Shown here: piece after piece, positions 62,250-64,000 of the stretch
Layout of the letters: each line of letters begins with the position of its first letter
Numbering within the stretch: position 1 is the stretch's first letter
NCBI GenBank assembly: GCA_024305745.1
Contig: JAHRBS010000007.1
Span: 496,001 to 560,000 of the forward strand
Direction of reading: 5' to 3'
DNA length: 64,000 nt
From: Polyporus tsugae
Lineage: Eukaryota > Basidiomycota > Agaricomycetes > Polyporales > Polyporaceae
Position numbers and translations under genes: made by a program
The notes under the pieces: model-generated
Database searches by the model: none
What the model saw: the letters and a program-made list of their open reading frames with translations, nothing else
Told to the model about the DNA's origin: nothing

Positions 62250-64000
62250 AGCATTTGTCGGTTGAAATCGGTACAGCACCCATTCAACGTCCGGATCCTT
62301 GTCCTTTCATAACTGACATTGACTAGTCCGTTGCAGGAGATGAGGCTCGTCATGAGGCTACTAGACACACGCTACCCCCTTCCAACTAAGTACAAGCTGC
62401 TTCGCCCTCCATCTACCGAAGAATCACTAGTACTTTCACTCTTCCGTCCCGATATGACTCGTCTATATTGTATAGTAGTAGACTGTTGAAATGTTTATCT
62501 TTCGTCTTTCGTCCGGCGGGAGACCGTGCAACGTCCGTGACTGTCCAGTTCATTGGACAATCGACCGACCAACTGACCAACCAACTGGCCGACCAGCCGA
62601 CCCACTGACTGATCGACCAACCAACCGACCGCCAACCAACTGACCGCCGACCAACATTTGACACTGCCCCATCTTCGGTGAGCATACGGTCGTACTTCGT
62701 CCACTTCACACTCCGATTATCATCGCTGTCCAGGTCACCGCCGCAGTCGGAGCCTGCGTGTCGAGGCTGTTTGCGAGGAGTATAGCATAAGTACTCGATG
62801 CGCTCGACCATTTCCAAAGTAATCCACGCAGTCCCAAGGCGAGAAACCATAGGTAGATTTGTATGGCAGACGCCGCTCGGTGCTGCACTAGCAAGCCACC
62901 GAACCCTCCTTCTTCCCGACGGTCAAGTCCCCCGTATTCTATTCGTTGTCGGCAGGCTCCCGCCGAGTATGTGCTCTGGCTCGCAAAAATCCTTCTCCAA
63001 CACCATAGTTTTCGCTCGAGGCCCACCTCTCCTCCTTCGCCTACCGTCACGACATGCAAGTTAGCCATGGTGGAGCTCTCCATGGCGCTCTTGCTCTGGA
63101 GGAAAATCAACGCCTCGAGATGGTAGGGCTGCCAGGTCGAGCAATGGGACCTCGAGCCTCCAGGCATATAGTGGTGCTCGTGCGCTATGCGCACTATTCA
63201 GTGTTACGGCTGGAAATATATCCTCAAAGAGGGCATCAAGAAACGCAATACTGCGCACAGCGCGCGAAGACCACTATATGCCAGAATGATGCTTCAGGTT
63301 GAACACAAGTCATCGTACTTATAGCACTTAATGACAAGGCACAACCGCGGATGTGCCTTGTAGAACCAGAACGACGTTGCATGAAAAACTTCGGTCAACG
63401 AATGAGACTCACTGAGGACCATATGCGGAGTCAGCGAGCACACCCGGATATTCTTGCATCTCGCGGCAGACAGGATGCATGCATCAGAAGGGTATCCACA
63501 TAACGAATGTCGGGGCAAAGCGCACGGCAGGAATCACCGCTTCTGATCTGCCTCCGACTCTCCACTGTACGACAACAGCACAATGAGTCTCGCGCAAGCG
63601 AAGAAGGTGCGACTGCACGCACCTGGGGACAAGGCATTCTTCGGCGCGCCCTTTTCCCTCCTCTTCTTTTCCCGTCTTTTCCTCCGGACCCGTTAGTCGT
63701 CCTCGACCTGGATCTTAAAGTTACCCTGGATGCGGTTGCAGTGAGCAACGTCAAAGGTGAGCCGCTCAGGGTAGTAGCGGATTATAGACATCGGAGGGGC
63801 TACATCGGACCCACCGTGCACGCAGGGACATAGTGCCAGTGCGGACAGAGGGGGTTGTAGGAAATTTGAGAGATCATACACTACAGGCGGGGTAGTAACC
63901 ACGATGAGTGATGAGGCCGCGATGGACATCGTCGGACGTGGCAGGGAGGTGAGTAGTGTTCTGGATATGGCGTTGGCTTGGGATCCTAACAGGTACAAAC
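62250..64000. other. no gene recognised
   Basis: Short frames on both strands, none with a family signature. A minus-strand frame at the right edge (63998-63693; RYYPERLTFDVAHCNRIQG) might be the start of a gene continuing outside the window, but I cannot assign it. Confidence 0.4.
62555..62657. repeat. degenerate tetranucleotide repeat (GACC/AACC/AACT)
   Basis: About 100 bp built of four-base steps such as GACC, AACC and GACT (for example CGACCGACCAACTGACC). Low-complexity microsatellite-like tract; it produces a false Trp/Ser-rich ORF on the minus strand. Confidence 0.75.

Noticed and set aside
62413..62850. Trp/Ser-rich 145-aa minus-strand ORF
   Set aside because: Produced by a tetranucleotide repeat tract.
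1..64000. CRISPR array, bacterial operon or biosynthetic gene cluster
   Set aside because: No regularly spaced short repeats, genes contain spliceosomal introns, and neighbouring genes show no shared pathway.

Overview
The window is nuclear DNA of a basidiomycete fungus, most likely an Agaricomycete. The evidence is dense small introns (about 38-105 nt, GT-AG), a GC-rich gene space, conserved fungal housekeeping genes (RFT1, ATG15, AP-2 sigma, OPA3-like, a SIRT5-like sirtuin) and families typical of mushroom-forming fungi (proteins resembling DUF6697, DUF6699, DUF6533, DUF7770 and DUF2235, an F-box protein, APH-like kinases and BTB proteins). Family numbers and gene models come from reading the sequence by eye, without a database search. 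Species cannot be named.

Layout. 1-340: broken 3' end of a BTB-family copy. 1.4-4.5 kb: GH5 sterylglucosidase/glucocerebrosidase-like gene (-). 6.2-7.8 kb: DUF6699-like gene (+). 9.0-10.9 kb: RFT1 flippase (-), divergent from ATG15 vacuolar lipase (11.5-13.6 kb, +). 13.8-23.5 kb: an old tandem duplication of an alpha/beta-hydrolase (-) and DUF6697-like (+) pair. In the first unit the hydrolase is only a fragment, next to a DUF2235 gene; in the second unit the DUF6697 copy is dead. 24.0-25.0 kb: BTB copy with an internal deletion. 25.4-27.1 kb: F-box protein (-). 28.6-29.7 kb: broken inositol-polyphosphate kinase. 30.4-31.6 kb: sirtuin (-), divergent from an APH-like kinase (31.8-32.8 kb, +). 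34.0-34.7 kb: DUF7770-like gene. 35.3-37.8 kb: divergent AP-2 sigma (-) and NmrA-like (+) genes. 38.1-46.4 kb: a BTB gene split by a 7.2-kb Ty3/Gypsy chromovirus. 47.7-48.5 kb: OPA3-like gene. 49.0-50.1 kb: another dead BTB copy. 50.7-57.5 kb: a decayed Ty1/Copia element with a large terminal palindrome. 57.5-59.3 kb: dead, inverted copy of the AP-2 sigma/NmrA pair. 60.1-62.2 kb: DUF6533-like membrane protein. 62.3-64 kb: nothing recognised.

The intact genes are mostly unrelated housekeeping functions: N-glycan precursor flipping, autophagic membrane lysis, endocytic adaptor, mitochondrial organisation and lipid glycoside breakdown. I see no biosynthetic cluster. The strongest signals are structural: two retrotransposons whose primer-binding sites can be read directly (self-priming in the Gypsy element, half-tRNA-iMet priming in the Copia element), a precise insertion with a 5-bp target duplication, two segmental duplications with decayed partners, and a family of BTB copies that all carry lesions. 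Nonsense codons in the transposons are all explainable as C:G to T:A changes, which suggests a RIP-like or deamination process.
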